In this document: positions 63,396-64,000 of the stretch, one piece after another
Layout: every line of letters starts with the position of its first letter
Position numbering within the stretch: the first letter of the stretch is position 1
Source of the DNA: JAGVSR01 sp963825555
GTDB lineage: Bacteria > Pseudomonadota > Alphaproteobacteria > Rhizobiales > Hyphomicrobiaceae
Length of the DNA stretch: 64,000 nt
Assembly (NCBI GenBank): GCA_963825555.1
Contig: CAWGTZ010000004.1
Coordinates: 121,233 to 185,232 of the forward strand
Direction: 5' to 3'
Made by a program: the position numbers and the translations under genes
The notes under the pieces: model-generated
What the model saw: only the letters and a program-made list of their open reading frames with translations
Databases searched by the model: none
What the model was told of the DNA's origin: nothing

Positions 63396-63435
63396 GAAAA
63401 TGGAAAGAGCCAGCCCCCGAATGAAGGGCTGGCTC
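63396..63435 (-). terminator. terminator hairpin of L,D-transpeptidase gene
   Basis: GAGCCAGCCC (63407-63416) pairs exactly with 63426-63435 across a 9-base loop. On the minus strand a T-rich stretch (TTTCCATTTTC) follows the stem, so it terminates the leftward gene. It may also act for guaA, with a weaker T-run. Confidence 0.75.
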
Positions 63436-63462
63436 GAATTCGTCCGGCAATGTCCGGGATGC

Positions 63463-64000
63463 CTATCCCCGGTAACGCTTCCAGGTGACCACGACGCGGG
63501 TGCCGGTGGGCACGCGGGGATAAAGGTCGAGAACATCCTCGTTATACATGCGGATGCAGCCCTTGGAGACGGCGGTGCCGATGGTCCAGGGCGCGTCAGT
63601 GCCGTGAATGCGGTACAGGGACGAGCCCAGATAAAGCGCACGCGGTCCCAGCGGGTTCTGCGGATGTCCGCCCGGGACGTAGACCGGCAGCTTGGGGTTC
63701 TCGCGGCGCATTTCAGGCGTCGGCGTCCAGCCGGGATTGACCGCCTTGCGCGAGACAGAGGTGGTACCGGACCAGCGGCTCTGCTGACGGGGAACGGCAA
63801 TCGGGTACGAGATGGCCTTGCCGCGCGCATAGACCCAGTAGAGCTTGCGGTCGCCAAAGGACACGATGATCTGGCGCGGTGAAACGCTCGCCGGGAACGA
63901 GACGTTTTCCCGGTAGCCGCCGCCCCAGAGGAATGACAGGAAATCCTGAGCGTACGCGGGAACGGGTCTCGCCAAAACTGCAGCGAGGCAGGCCAGGCCC
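63463..64000 (-). CDS. L,D-transpeptidase (YkuD family), N-terminus beyond window edge
   Basis: The frame stays open from the stop at 63463 to the window end, so at least 179 residues are present and the start is missing. The visible N-terminal part (GLACLAAVLARPVPAYAQ) is a signal peptide. The YkuD domain follows: SPRQIIVSFGDRKLYWVYARGKAI, then the catalytic HGTDAPWTIGTAVSKGCIRM (His ... Ser-x-Gly-Cys). It forms 3-3 cross-links in peptidoglycan or attaches proteins in the periplasm. A terminator lies just downstream. It is convergent with guaA. Confidence 0.92.
   Translation of the reverse strand, partial: GLACLAAVLARPVPAYAQDFLSFLWGGGYRENVSFPASVSPRQIIVSFGDRKLYWVYARGKAISYPIAVPRQQSRWSGTTSVSRKAVNPGWTPTPEMRRENPKLPVYVPGGHPQNPLGPRALYLGSSLYRIHGTDAPWTIGTAVSKGCIRMYNEDVLDLYPRVPTGTRVVVTWKRYRG

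Overview
The window is about 61-62% GC and dense with genes. The order ubiG / lysC - ptsP - HTH membrane gene - prfA - prmC - DUF4167, together with pyrB-pyrC'-plsY-dprA, a CIRCE-controlled groESL, an HWE-family kinase and a stand-alone PqqA precursor, points to an alphaproteobacterium of the order Hyphomicrobiales (Rhizobiales). It is probably Hyphomicrobium-like (inference from gene content and order; no database was searched). I see no IS element, prophage, CRISPR array or rRNA operon; one tRNA gene (Thr, GGT) is present.

Layout. 0-9 kb: accessory envelope and unknown genes (GNAT, two alpha/beta hydrolases, methyltransferase, an HdeD protein next to an HdeD-metallophosphoesterase fusion, a secreted phospholipase A2-like protein). 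9-17 kb: Cys-rich/Lys-rich secreted protein, bactofilin, flavoprotein, MarR and AraC regulators, arylsulfatase. 16.7-25.8 kb: conserved housekeeping block (ubiG, lysC, ptsP, prfA, prmC, DUF4167). 25.8-35 kb: membrane proteins, plus a four-gene leftward operon of acyltransferase, acyl carrier protein, AMP-forming ligase and PLP decarboxylase that resembles exosortase-associated small-molecule genes, though no exosortase is present. 35-44 kb: HWE kinase, NYN protein, single-domain receiver, a secreted protein with a VHL-beta-like domain, groESL, universal stress protein. 44-51 kb: dprA, plsY, a degenerate dihydroorotase with pyrB, aidB, tRNA-Thr. 51-64 kb: folE, M15 peptidase, ppx/gppA-rlmE, orphan pqqA, guaB, MAPEG, RsmB-like methyltransferase, two convergent SET-domain genes, TspO, guaA and an edge-truncated L,D-transpeptidase.

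How genes work together. pyrB with the catalytically degenerate pyrC' probably forms one aspartate transcarbamoylase holoenzyme. guaB and guaA are the two GMP-synthesis steps, and folE draws on that GTP. prfA and prmC are a release factor and its modifying methyltransferase, overlapping by 8 bp. The HWE kinase and the receiver probably form a signalling pair.

A notable property of the sequence itself: four conserved genes (DUF4167, PLP decarboxylase, groEL tail, aidB) each carry one net 1-base indel, two gains and two losses. Their correct C-termini remain open in the neighbouring frame, with no further decay visible. This looks more like uncorrected indel errors or very recent mutation than old gene loss. 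The most interesting biology is the orphan pqqA with a palindrome just upstream, the ligase/ACP/decarboxylase/acyltransferase operon, the paired SET proteins, the VHL-like secreted protein and the HdeD-phosphoesterase fusion.
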